From Betaproteobacteria bacterium (GTDB taxonomy: Bacteria; Pseudomonadota; Gammaproteobacteria; Burkholderiales; Burkholderiaceae_E), in assembly GCA_016868375.1 (NCBI GenBank), contig VGHA01000019.1:1-43714 (forward strand): 43,714 bases of DNA. Direction: 5' to 3'. The notes under the pieces are model-generated. The model ran no database searches. It saw only the letters and a program-made list of their open reading frames with translations, and had not been told where the DNA came from. The stretch's first letter is position 1, and each line of letters begins with the position of its first letter. Below, in pieces: positions 16,963 through 25,123 of the stretch. The position numbers and the translations under genes are program-made.

Positions 16963-17133
16963 GACATTCCTCCGATGCAGTGCTGTGTGGATCCAGGAAA
17001 CTGCGGGCTGCCGACCGATGTAGGCTCGACTGGGACAGCTGGCAGCGCTGGTTACGTTCAACGGGCTCGATGATAGGCCGGTTCAGGCCGATCGTCGATT
17101 GCCGGGTGCGGGTCCCTCTATCAGCCTCCTCTG

Positions 17134-18807
17134 TCAGCCTCCTCGCGCCCGCGACAGAACCTGATCGAAGTCAGGTGTCAGCCGATCGCCTCGCCAGCCG
17201 ACATGATGGTCAGGGCGAATCAGGATATGGCCCGCGCCGTACAACTCACGCGCCGTGCTGCCCGCGATGCTGACGGTTTCGAGCGGCAGACCCGCCCGCC
17301 GTGCCTGCTCGGCGATTCTTTGAGCGTTGGCGTGATCGGCGCCGTCCAGGCAAAGCAGCGTGAAATCGCGGCCGAAACAGTCGAAGATTGCCCGATGCTC
17401 GTCGACCCAGAGGTGCGGGGCCCGTGCGCCAGGCGTTGCATGCGGTCGGTAGTGGGTCCAATCGTCGGTTGGCGCCAGCGCGGCGTCCAGGCCGATGAGC
17501 GGTGAGCCCGCATAAAACACGCCCAGGTGAATGCCCGGGATATCGAACTCGCGCCGCGCGTGTTCGGCAAGACGCTCGCCCAGCACCGCGCGCGCCACAT
17601 GGCCTGCGTCGCTGTCGTGCTCGAGATGGTCAGGTAAGGGCAGCCGGCCAATACTCTCGGCCATCGCGTAGGAAAACCGGGTATTGCGGCGCGCGATCGG
17701 TTGCCGTTCCGCCTGGTAGCTGGCGAGCAGCGACGGCCTGGCCCAACCCTGGCAGACCGCAGCCAGTTTCCAGCCCAGGTTCACCGCGTCGTCGACGGCG
17801 GTGTTGTAGCCCTGGCCGCCGGTGGGCGTGAACAGGTGGGCGGCGTCGCCCGCGAGCAGCAGTCGCGGCTCAGGCGAATCGTCCGCGAAGCGCTCAGCCA
17901 CCAGCATGTAGCCCGCAGTCCATTCGGACATGCCGATGATCTCGAAATCAAACGGCGCACCCATGGTGGCAACCAGGCCCCGCTCAGCGAATTCGCGGGT
18001 CGGTGCGACCCCTGCGGGCAGTTGTAGCGCGCAGGCGATCTGGCCGCTGCCATCAATCGAGATGGTGAGCCCCCGGCACTCGCGATTCACCGCCCAGTAC
18101 TGCCAGGCGCGTTGCTTGCCCGTGGCTTCGTAAAAGCCTGGTGCGCGGAAATACACGGTGAGCATCCGGCCGCCCATGAAGTCGCGGTCGTCTTCACGCA
18201 GCCCCTCATAGCGGATGCCCAGCGCCTCGCGCACCCGGCTTCTCGGGCCATCGCAGCCCACCACGTAGTCGGCTTCGATTCGAAGGGGTCGGCCCGTCGC
18301 GGCGGATTCGCAATGGAGCCGACCTCCCGCATCGAGTCGTTCAACCGACACCACACCCGTCCCCAGTTGCAGGCTTACCGATGGATAGCGCCGCACCTGC
18401 TCGAGCAGTACGGGCTCGATCAGCATCTGCTGGCCGCGGTGCAGTGGCTCAGGGGTCGGCCAGCGGTCATCATGCGATGCGCGCCGTGAACGCGCTTCTT
18501 CCCGCGTCAGTCCTGGAAGACGCGCCAGCTCATGGCGCGCATAACGGGTGAAATACGCGATGTCCTGCGGGAAATCGGGCGGCAGTCCCTGGGCGCGGAT
18601 CCGGTCAGCAAAGCCCAGCCGGCGGAAATGTTCCATTGAGCGCGCGGTGGTGGCATTGGCTTTTGGAAAGCGTGGCGGTCGTTCGTCTTCATCGATCAGC
18701 ACGCAGGGCACGCCCCGGCGGCCCAACTCGATGGCAAGCACCATGCCCGCGGGGCCACCGCCTGCGATGGCGACCTGGGTCCTGAGCGTATTTGATTCGG
18801 AATCCAA
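17134..18807 (-). CDS. FAD-dependent aromatic monooxygenase (class A, MhpA-like)
   Basis: Single-component flavoprotein hydroxylase of 557 residues, similar in size and layout to 3-(3-hydroxyphenyl)propionate hydroxylase and other phenol hydroxylases. Motifs are the N-terminal FAD dinucleotide fold VAIAGGGPAGMVLAIELGRRG (about 12-32), a GCDGPRSRVR segment (DG motif) and the FAD-ribityl GDAAHLFTPTGGQGYNTA segment. The C-terminal domain is thioredoxin-like. It is divergent from the SDR gene at 18949 and sits upstream of the extradiol dioxygenase, consistent with hydroxylation of a phenol to a catechol. The true substrate is unknown. Confidence 0.9.
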   Translation of the reverse strand: MDSESNTLRTQVAIAGGGPAGMVLAIELGRRGVPCVLIDEDERPPRFPKANATTARSMEHFRRLGFADRIRAQGLPPDFPQDIAYFTRYARHELARLPGLTREEARSRRASHDDRWPTPEPLHRGQQMLIEPVLLEQVRRYPSVSLQLGTGVVSVERLDAGGRLHCESAATGRPLRIEADYVVGCDGPRSRVREALGIRYEGLREDDRDFMGGRMLTVYFRAPGFYEATGKQRAWQYWAVNRECRGLTISIDGSGQIACALQLPAGVAPTREFAERGLVATMGAPFDFEIIGMSEWTAGYMLVAERFADDSPEPRLLLAGDAAHLFTPTGGQGYNTAVDDAVNLGWKLAAVCQGWARPSLLASYQAERQPIARRNTRFSYAMAESIGRLPLPDHLEHDSDAGHVARAVLGERLAEHARREFDIPGIHLGVFYAGSPLIGLDAALAPTDDWTHYRPHATPGARAPHLWVDEHRAIFDCFGRDFTLLCLDGADHANAQRIAEQARRAGLPLETVSIAGSTARELYGAGHILIRPDHHVGWRGDRLTPDFDQVLSRARGG

Positions 18808-18948
18808 CCTGCTCTCCGCATGCGATCAATCGGCGGCAAGATAGTGCAAATCTGCGATTGATGAAACCCGACGTCGGCCGATTTACGCGTAAGCTTTCGC
18901 CGCCGTGCGGGTCTCAGGGCCCGGGTCTGATTCATGACAGGATTGTCG

Positions 18949-19728
18949 ATGCAACTTTTTCGTCTGGACGGCAAGGTGGCCGTCGTCACGGGCGCGAGCC
19001 GTGGAATCGGCCGCGCGATCGCAGAACGACTGGCCGAACATGGCGCGCGGGTCGTGGTGTCAAGCCGCAAGCTCGAGGCCTGCCAGCAGGTGGTCGATGC
19101 AATTCGCGCGCGCGGTGGCGAGGCCGTCGCGCGCGTCTGCCACATAGGTCGCAAAGAGGATTTGCAGGCGCTGGTGAGCAGCACAGATGCCGAATGGGGC
19201 GGTATTGACGTGCTGGTCTGCAACGCCGCCGTCAATCCTTATTTCGGTCCGGCGGCGGGCATGTCCGACGAGGCCTTTGACCGCGTGATGGCCGCCAATG
19301 TGCGCAGCACCTTCTGGCTCACCAACATGGCGCTGCCTGGCATGGCCGAACGCGGTGGTGGCTCGGTGATCATCATCTCGTCAGTGGGCGGTTTCCAGGG
19401 ATCCAACAAGATCGGCGCATACAACATCTCGAAGGCTGCCGAGATGCAGATCGCGCGCAACATCGCGATCGAGTGGGGCCGGCAGGGCATCCGTGCCAAC
19501 TGTATTGCGCCTGGCCTGGTTCGCACCGACTTTGCGCGTGCGCTTTGGGAAGACCCGGCGATTCTGGCGCGCACCGTCAAACATTCGCCGCTTGGCCGCA
19601 TCGGCGAGCCCGATGAAATCGCGGGTGCCGCGGTGTTCCTGGCAAGCCCCGCATCGGGTTTCATGACCGGTCAGACGATCGTGATTGACGGTGGCAGGCT
19701 GGCAGGATATCCCCATCTCGACGATTGA
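18949..19728 (+). CDS. SDR family oxidoreductase
   Basis: Classical short-chain dehydrogenase of 259 residues. Cofactor motif is GASRGIG (about 15-21), followed by VCNAA, the catalytic Ser in IIISSVGG and the YNISK (YxxxK) pair. The C-terminal MTGQTIVIDGGRL is typical of FabG-like enzymes. I chose the ATG at 18949 because an AGGA lies 8 bases upstream; an in-frame ATG at 18934 is the alternative. It diverges from the flavin monooxygenase and its stop overlaps or abuts the start of the aldo-keto reductase. Substrate unknown. Confidence 0.9.
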   Translation: MQLFRLDGKVAVVTGASRGIGRAIAERLAEHGARVVVSSRKLEACQQVVDAIRARGGEAVARVCHIGRKEDLQALVSSTDAEWGGIDVLVCNAAVNPYFGPAAGMSDEAFDRVMAANVRSTFWLTNMALPGMAERGGGSVIIISSVGGFQGSNKIGAYNISKAAEMQIARNIAIEWGRQGIRANCIAPGLVRTDFARALWEDPAILARTVKHSPLGRIGEPDEIAGAAVFLASPASGFMTGQTIVIDGGRLAGYPHLDD

Positions 19729-19745
19729 CTGAGGCGTTGAACACC

Positions 19746-20753
19746 ATGGAAATTCGCAAGCTCGGCACGACCAATCTGCGCGTCTCGGCCCTGTGTCTGG
19801 GCACGATGATGTTTGCCGACCAGACCGATGCGCGCGAGGCCGCAGCCATCGTGGATGCAGCGCGCGATCGCGACGTGAATTTCATCGATACCGCAGATGG
19901 CTACAGCCGGGGCGCCTGCGAGCAGATGCTGGGTCCGCTGCTGGCCGCTGATCGCGATCATTGGGTGCTGGCCTCGAAGGTGGGCAACCCAATGTCGAAC
20001 CGGCCCAATGAAAGCCGCCTGTCGCGCAAATGGGTAGTGCAGGCGGTGGAGGCCAGCCTCAAACGTTTGGGAACCGACTATCTTGACATCTGCTACATGC
20101 ATCGCGACTATGAAGACGATTCGCTCGAGGAGCCGCTGCGAGCCTTCGACGACCTCATTCGTGCGGGAAAGATCCGGTATTGGGGGCTGTCGAATTTTCG
20201 GGGCTGGCGAATCGCCGAAGCGGTGCGCCTGAGCGGTCAGATAGGCATGCCTGCGCCTGCGGTCTGCCAGCCTTACTACAACCTGCTCAACCGTCAGCCA
20301 GAGGTTGAAGTGCTGCCCGCCTGCCGCCACTACGGTCTTGGAGTGGTGCCCTACAGCCCGATCGCACGCGGCGTGCTCACCGGAAAATATGCGCCCGGTG
20401 CGGCGCCGGCGCCCGACTCGCGGGTGGGCCGCGGCGAAAAGCGGGTTCTCGAAACCGAGTGGCGTGAAGAGTCGCTTGCGGTCGCCGAGCAGCTGAAGGC
20501 CCGCGCGGCGGCTCGCGGCGCGTCGTTGCTGGGCTATTCGGTGGCCTGGGTGCTCGCGCACCGGGCAGTCAGTTCCGTGATTGCCGGCCCCCGCACGCTC
20601 GCCCAATGGCTCCAGTATTTCGAAGCGCTCGATCTGTCCTGGAGTCTGGAGGATGAGGCAGCGGTGGACTCACTGGTCAAGCCGGGCCACCCCTCCACAC
20701 CGGGATTCAACGATCCGCGTTATCCGCTCGAATCGCGCCTGTCGCCGCGCTAG
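19746..20753 (+). CDS. aldo/keto reductase
   Basis: NADPH-dependent (alpha/beta)8-barrel oxidoreductase of 335 residues. The catalytic tetrad is D48, Y53, K78 and H119 (DTADGY, LASKVG, CYMHRDY). The cofactor segments VVPYSPIARGVLTGKY and AVSSVIAGPRTLAQW are also clear. The start is taken as the ATG at 19746; an in-frame TTG at 19725 overlaps the SDR stop and could couple the two genes. Likely co-transcribed with the SDR as a carbonyl-reducing pair. It ends 13 bases from the convergent argF stop. Confidence 0.9.
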   Translation: MEIRKLGTTNLRVSALCLGTMMFADQTDAREAAAIVDAARDRDVNFIDTADGYSRGACEQMLGPLLAADRDHWVLASKVGNPMSNRPNESRLSRKWVVQAVEASLKRLGTDYLDICYMHRDYEDDSLEEPLRAFDDLIRAGKIRYWGLSNFRGWRIAEAVRLSGQIGMPAPAVCQPYYNLLNRQPEVEVLPACRHYGLGVVPYSPIARGVLTGKYAPGAAPAPDSRVGRGEKRVLETEWREESLAVAEQLKARAAARGASLLGYSVAWVLAHRAVSSVIAGPRTLAQWLQYFEALDLSWSLEDEAAVDSLVKPGHPSTPGFNDPRYPLESRLSPR

Positions 20754-20766
20754 CCACGAGCCTGGG

Positions 20767-21681
20767 TTACAGGCGGCCCAGCAGCAGAAATTCCATCAGC
20801 GCTTTTTGAGTGTGGAGCCGGTTTTCGGCTTCATCCCAGACAACCGATTGCGGACCATCGATCACCTCAGCGGTGACCTCTTCGCCACGGTGCGCGGGCA
20901 GGCAATGCATGAAGCATGCATCGGTACTGGCCACGGCCATCATCTCGGCATCCACGCACCAGTCGGCGAAGGCTTTTCGCCGCATATCGTTTTCCTGCTC
21001 AAAGCCCATGCTGGTCCAGACATCGGTGGTGACCAGATCGGCGCCCCGGCACGCTTCAAGCGGATCGGAAAACTCTTCGAAGTGGTCGGTACCGAACAAG
21101 CCTGCGCGTTCCGGCTCAACCTCATAGCCAGGAGGCGTTGATACATGCACATTGAAGCCGAGCACTTCGGCCGCCTGCAGCCAGGTATTGCAGACATTGT
21201 TCGAGTCGCCAATCCAGGCAACAGTGCGCCCTTCAATGGAGCCGCGATGCTCAATGTAGGTGAAGATGTCAGCGAGAATCTGACACGGGTGGTATTCGTT
21301 GGTAAGGCCGTTGACCACCGGTACGCGCGAGTGACGGGCGAAGCGCTCGATGATCTCCTGCTCGAATGTGCGGATCATGACCAGATCGCACATGCGTGAA
21401 ATCACCTGCGCGGCATCCTCCACCGGCTCTCCGCGACCCAGTTGTGAGTCGCGCGTGTTCAGGTAAATGGCCGAGCCCCCGAGCTGTTGCATGCCCGCCT
21501 CGAACGACAAACGGGTGCGGGTGCTGGCTTTCTCGAAGATCATCACCAGCGTGCGGTCGGCAAGCGGATGATAGGTTTCGTAGCGCTTGAAGCGCTCCTT
21601 GATCAGCCGCGTACGCTCGAACAGGTAGCGAATCTCGTCGCGGCTCAGATCACGAAACTGCAGAAAATGCCGGGGGCTCAT
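20767..21681 (-). CDS. argF: ornithine carbamoyltransferase
   Basis: Makes citrulline from ornithine and carbamoyl phosphate in arginine synthesis. The 304-residue product carries the carbamoyl-phosphate motif STRTR in FEKASTRTRLSFE, the HPCQ motif, and the ornithine-site motifs DVWTSMGFE and MHCLPAHRGEE. The ATG at 21681 is used; a TTG ten codons upstream is less likely. It lies 45 bases after argD on the same strand, so two arginine genes are adjacent. Confidence 0.97.
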   Translation of the reverse strand: MSPRHFLQFRDLSRDEIRYLFERTRLIKERFKRYETYHPLADRTLVMIFEKASTRTRLSFEAGMQQLGGSAIYLNTRDSQLGRGEPVEDAAQVISRMCDLVMIRTFEQEIIERFARHSRVPVVNGLTNEYHPCQILADIFTYIEHRGSIEGRTVAWIGDSNNVCNTWLQAAEVLGFNVHVSTPPGYEVEPERAGLFGTDHFEEFSDPLEACRGADLVTTDVWTSMGFEQENDMRRKAFADWCVDAEMMAVASTDACFMHCLPAHRGEEVTAEVIDGPQSVVWDEAENRLHTQKALMEFLLLGRL

Positions 21682-21726
21682 GGCAGCGGGTTGATGCGTG
21701 GGTAACGGCAACTGGCGCAGAGGCCG

Positions 21727-22911
21727 TCAGGGCCGACCGAGCCGCGCCTCGATCAGCGGAATCAGGCGATCAAGCAGCAGCTGCGCCTGCTCGCGCGACA
21801 GGATGAGCGGAGGCAGCAGGCGCACCACACGGTCGGCGGTGACATTGAGCACGAGACCCGCCTCGAGCGCCAGCGTCACCAGATCGCCGCAACTGCGATC
21901 AAGCTCGATGCCTATCATGAGGCCCTGCCCGCGAACTTCCGCCACGCCGGGGTTGCCCGCGAAGTGGGACCGAATCTGGTCGATGATGAATCCACCCACC
22001 TGCGCCGCGTTACCGAGCAGATGCTCGGCTTCCATCGCTTCGATGGTGGCAATGCCTGCCCGCATTGCGAGCGGATTGCCACCGAAGGTGGTGCCGTGAT
22101 TGCCAGGCTGAAACACCTCTGCGGCAACGCCATGCGCAACGACTGCACCGATTGGCACACCCGAGCCCAAGCCCTTGGCGAGTGGCATCACATCGGGAAG
22201 AACGCCCGCCCACTGATGCGCGAACCACTTGCCAGTACGGCCCATGCCGCACTGTACTTCATCGATCATCAGAAGCCACTGTTTCTCGTCGCACAGCCTG
22301 CGAAGCTCGCGTAAGTATTCGGCGCGTGCGGGCTGGATGCCGCCCTCACCCTGGATGGCCTCAGCGAATACGGCCACCACATTCGGCCGGTTGGCGGCGA
22401 CCCGCTGGATTCCCTCGGCGTCGTTCAGAGACACGCGCACGAACCCCTCGACCAGCGGCTCGAATCCCTTCTGCACTTTTTCGTTACCGGTCGCCGAAAG
22501 CGTGGCAAGCGAACGCCCGTGGAAGGACTTTTCGTAGACAACGATTTCGGGAAGCGCGACGCCGCGGTCATGACCGTACTTACGTGCGATCTTGATGGCG
22601 GCTTCGTTGGCCTCGAGCCCTGAATTGCAGAAGAACACGTTGGTCATGCCGCTACGCTCAAGCAGCAGCCTGGCCAGCTGGTCACGCAAGGGATGCGTGA
22701 ACAGGTTGGACACGTGAATGACCTTGCCGATCTGCTCGCGCAGCGCCGCCACCAGCGTTGGGTGGTTGTGCCCCAGCGTGTTCACCGCGATGCCTGACAG
22801 GCAGTCGAGGTAGCGTCGCCCCTGGCTGTCAAACAGCCACGCGCCGTCACCGTGCGTGAACACGATCGGTTGCTGCGCGTAGGTATTCATCAGGGGAGAG
22901 GTCGCAGCCAT
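21727..22911 (-). CDS. argD: acetylornithine aminotransferase
   Basis: PLP-dependent aminotransferase that forms N-acetylornithine in arginine synthesis and often also acts as succinyldiaminopimelate aminotransferase. The 394-residue product has the class III signature: substrate segment YLDCLSGIAVNTLGHNHP, FFCNSGLEANEAAIK, LMIDEVQCGMGRTG, and the PLP lysine in PLAKGLGSGVPIGA. It lies between efp and argF in a minus-strand run. Confidence 0.96.
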   Translation of the reverse strand: MAATSPLMNTYAQQPIVFTHGDGAWLFDSQGRRYLDCLSGIAVNTLGHNHPTLVAALREQIGKVIHVSNLFTHPLRDQLARLLLERSGMTNVFFCNSGLEANEAAIKIARKYGHDRGVALPEIVVYEKSFHGRSLATLSATGNEKVQKGFEPLVEGFVRVSLNDAEGIQRVAANRPNVVAVFAEAIQGEGGIQPARAEYLRELRRLCDEKQWLLMIDEVQCGMGRTGKWFAHQWAGVLPDVMPLAKGLGSGVPIGAVVAHGVAAEVFQPGNHGTTFGGNPLAMRAGIATIEAMEAEHLLGNAAQVGGFIIDQIRSHFAGNPGVAEVRGQGLMIGIELDRSCGDLVTLALEAGLVLNVTADRVVRLLPPLILSREQAQLLLDRLIPLIEARLGRP

Positions 22912-22947
22912 CGCGGGGCTCCTGGAAGCGTTGGCGGGAGTGGGCGG

Positions 22948-23511
22948 TCAGCCTTTTACGCGGCTCTTGTATTCACCGGTGCGCGTGTCGATTTCGATGC
23001 GATCGCCGATTTCGACGAAGGCAGGCACCGACACCTCAAGACCGGTGGGCTTGATTCGGGCGGGCTTCATGACCTTGCCCGAGGTGTCGCCCTTGACTGC
23101 GGGCTCGGTGTACTCCACCTCGCGTACGACGCTGTTGGGCATTTCAACCGAGATCGCGCGCCCGTCGTAGAACACCACTTCGCAGGCCAGTCCGTCATCG
23201 AGGTACTGAACCGCATCGCCCATTGACTCGGCTTCCACTTCAAACTGGTTGAACTCGCCGTCCATGAACACGTACATGGGGTCGGCGAAATAGGAATAGG
23301 TGACTTCCTTGCGGTCAAGCACCAGCACATCGAATTTTTCGTCCGCCTTGAAAACGGTTTCCATGGCTGAACCGTTCAGGAGGTTTTTCATTTTCATCTT
23401 GACGACCGCAGCATTGCGGCCCGATTTGTTGTACTCGGCCTTCTGAACGACCATTGGCTCTTTGCCAATCATGATCACGTTGCCGGTGCGAAGTTCCTGA
23501 GCGATTTTCAT
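22948..23511 (-). CDS. efp: translation elongation factor P (Arg32 type)
   Basis: Ribosome-binding factor that relieves stalling at polyproline stretches. The 187-residue, three-domain product has R32 at the tip of the domain I loop ([12 protein letters not shown]), not lysine. Arg32 is the known rhamnosylation site of EF-Ps that work with EarP, and earP is the next gene upstream, 49 bases away. The ATG at 23511 gives the standard [12 protein letters not shown] start. A TAGAAT -10-like hexamer occurs upstream (23573-23578, minus strand) but lacks a good -35. Confidence 0.97.
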   Translation of the reverse strand: MKIAQELRTGNVIMIGKEPMVVQKAEYNKSGRNAAVVKMKMKNLLNGSAMETVFKADEKFDVLVLDRKEVTYSYFADPMYVFMDGEFNQFEVEAESMGDAVQYLDDGLACEVVFYDGRAISVEMPNSVVREVEYTEPAVKGDTSGKVMKPARIKPTGLEVSVPAFVEIGDRIEIDTRTGEYKSRVKG

Positions 23512-23560
23512 AAATGATTTCCGATCGGTGTGCGGCATTGCGCCTGCAAAATAAAACCCA

Positions 23561-24781
23561 TCATTCTAGCCGATCAAGACAATATCGAGTCAGTTGTTCG
23601 GCGAGTGGGGTGTGGCGCGACAGGTGGTCCACCCAGGCACGGGTGTGCTGGCCAACCCGGTTCTGGCTGGCGAGATCGGCGTCGAAATCCCTCCAGGCAG
23701 CACCGATTGCGTCAGACTCAGACCCGTTCCAGGCCTGCATCAGCCCTTCGATCAGTGCCGGGGCTGCAGCACCCGGCGGGCTCACAGCCGCCATTTTGGC
23801 GAGAAACGCATCAAGTTTTCGCAGATGCGCGCCGTCGGGCTGTGGATACGCCTGCCACACAAATGGCACGGCAGCCCAGTGTGCCCTCAGCCAGGAATCC
23901 TCGCCTCGCACCGCATTGAACGCGCAGCTCCAGAGCAACTGGTCATAGCGATCCTGGCTCAGCATCGGGATCCTGACGAACTCGGCCTGACCTAGCCGCG
24001 CGCGCTCGCCTACCCCAAGTGGGTAGCCCAAGGCTGTGTTGAGCGCGCGCGGCGCCCGCCCGCTGGCCACGCAGACCAGGGTTGACGCGGCGCCGGTTGC
24101 GAGCGACCGCAACCAGGCGTCGAGCGGCGCGTCCGGGTAACAGAACAGGCTGAATACCCGCTGGCCGGGCTTGGGGGTGGCGCCCAGTTCGTCCAGCAGT
24201 GCCGCGGGTCCGCCTGTGGCTCTGAATGCATCGCGGCGCTCAAACAGATCGGGTTCGCGCGAGAGTCCCGCAGTGCGTTCGGTGAATCCCGGATAGAGAA
24301 AGTGCTCGCGGGCTGCGTCGACAGGCTTGACCGAAATCAGTCTGTGGCAGTCCTCGACCCAGTTTTCCGCGCTCAGATACTCCAGCTGAATCCAGAGCGG
24401 AATGCGCGGGCCGCCGGCAAGGTGCGCCCGCAGCCAGGCGGGTGGCTCGCAACCGAATGCGCTGACAATGACCGACGGTAGGGGTGAATGCGGTACCCGC
24501 TCGATGTGGGTCCGAGGAACGATCCGGACACCGTCGATGCGAGGCGTTGATCCAGGGTCGGCCTGTGAGCCTGAGGGCACCCACTGTCTTAGCCTTGGCT
24601 CGATGGCGGCAAGCGTTTCCGGCTGATCGATAATGAGCGTTGGCTCGAAGGGATGCCAGTTGGCCAGTTGTCTGGCAAGCCGCCAACAGACGCCAGCATC
24701 GCCGAGATTGTCCACCACCTGGCACAGAATCCAGAGCGGATGCCGAGCGTGACTGGCGCGCGCGCGCGGGGTTGCCTGCAC
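23561..24781 (-). CDS. earP: EF-P arginine rhamnosyltransferase EarP
   Basis: Transfers rhamnose from dTDP-rhamnose to Arg32 of EF-P, activating it. The 406-residue product matches the family: [20 protein letters not shown] near the N-terminus with the catalytic-region Asp residues, [38 protein letters not shown], and the dTDP-binding [26 protein letters not shown] region (given here in parts: [16 protein letters not shown]). The start is a GTG at 24781; no better start is seen. The pairing with an Arg32 EF-P supports function. Confidence 0.93.
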   Translation of the reverse strand: MQATPRARASHARHPLWILCQVVDNLGDAGVCWRLARQLANWHPFEPTLIIDQPETLAAIEPRLRQWVPSGSQADPGSTPRIDGVRIVPRTHIERVPHSPLPSVIVSAFGCEPPAWLRAHLAGGPRIPLWIQLEYLSAENWVEDCHRLISVKPVDAAREHFLYPGFTERTAGLSREPDLFERRDAFRATGGPAALLDELGATPKPGQRVFSLFCYPDAPLDAWLRSLATGAASTLVCVASGRAPRALNTALGYPLGVGERARLGQAEFVRIPMLSQDRYDQLLWSCAFNAVRGEDSWLRAHWAAVPFVWQAYPQPDGAHLRKLDAFLAKMAAVSPPGAAAPALIEGLMQAWNGSESDAIGAAWRDFDADLASQNRVGQHTRAWVDHLSRHTPLAEQLTRYCLDRLE

Positions 24782-24820
24782 GGGGTGGCGTCGGGCTAAA
24801 GCCAGTCTGAAGGGGGCGGA

Positions 24821-25099
24821 TCAGCTGTTCCGGTCGGGCTTTCCGAACAGCGAGTCCAGCCGGGCGCGGGCGTCGGCCGCCCGAACGACCCGGCCGCGCT
24901 CGGTCACATACTCTTCCTCGATTCGGTCGGCATAAAACACCGCGGGGTTGGGCGCTGCCACCAACCGCCTCCAGACTTCGGCGGGCACGTCTTTGAAAGC
25001 CTTGACCTCGCCTCCCGAGAATTCGATTTCCAGCCGGCGGTCCATGGCGTCATAGGCTGCGCCGACCAGCCGTCCGCCGCTAAGCTTGCGTCGTTCCAT
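24821..25099 (-). CDS. small KTSC-domain-like protein
   Basis: 92-residue protein resembling the KTSC domain: the segments YDAMDRRLEIEFSGGEVKAFKDVP and AEVWRRLVAAPNPAVFYADRI follow the family pattern of an aromatic-rich small beta domain (positions about 16-60). The C-terminal 30 residues are charged. The function of KTSC domains is not well known; some are fused to or near nucleic-acid enzymes. It lies 39 bases upstream of earP and 24 bases downstream of ggt, all on the minus strand. The assignment rests on pattern similarity only. Confidence 0.75.
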   Translation of the reverse strand: MERRKLSGGRLVGAAYDAMDRRLEIEFSGGEVKAFKDVPAEVWRRLVAAPNPAVFYADRIEEEYVTERGRVVRAADARARLDSLFGKPDRNS

Positions 25100-25123
25100 T
25101 GCGTGTTGTCTCCGTCGCTGCGC

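Noticed and set aside
19671..20606. 311-codon minus-strand open frame across the aldo-keto reductase
   Set aside because: Shadow of a gene with an intact catalytic tetrad on the plus strand.
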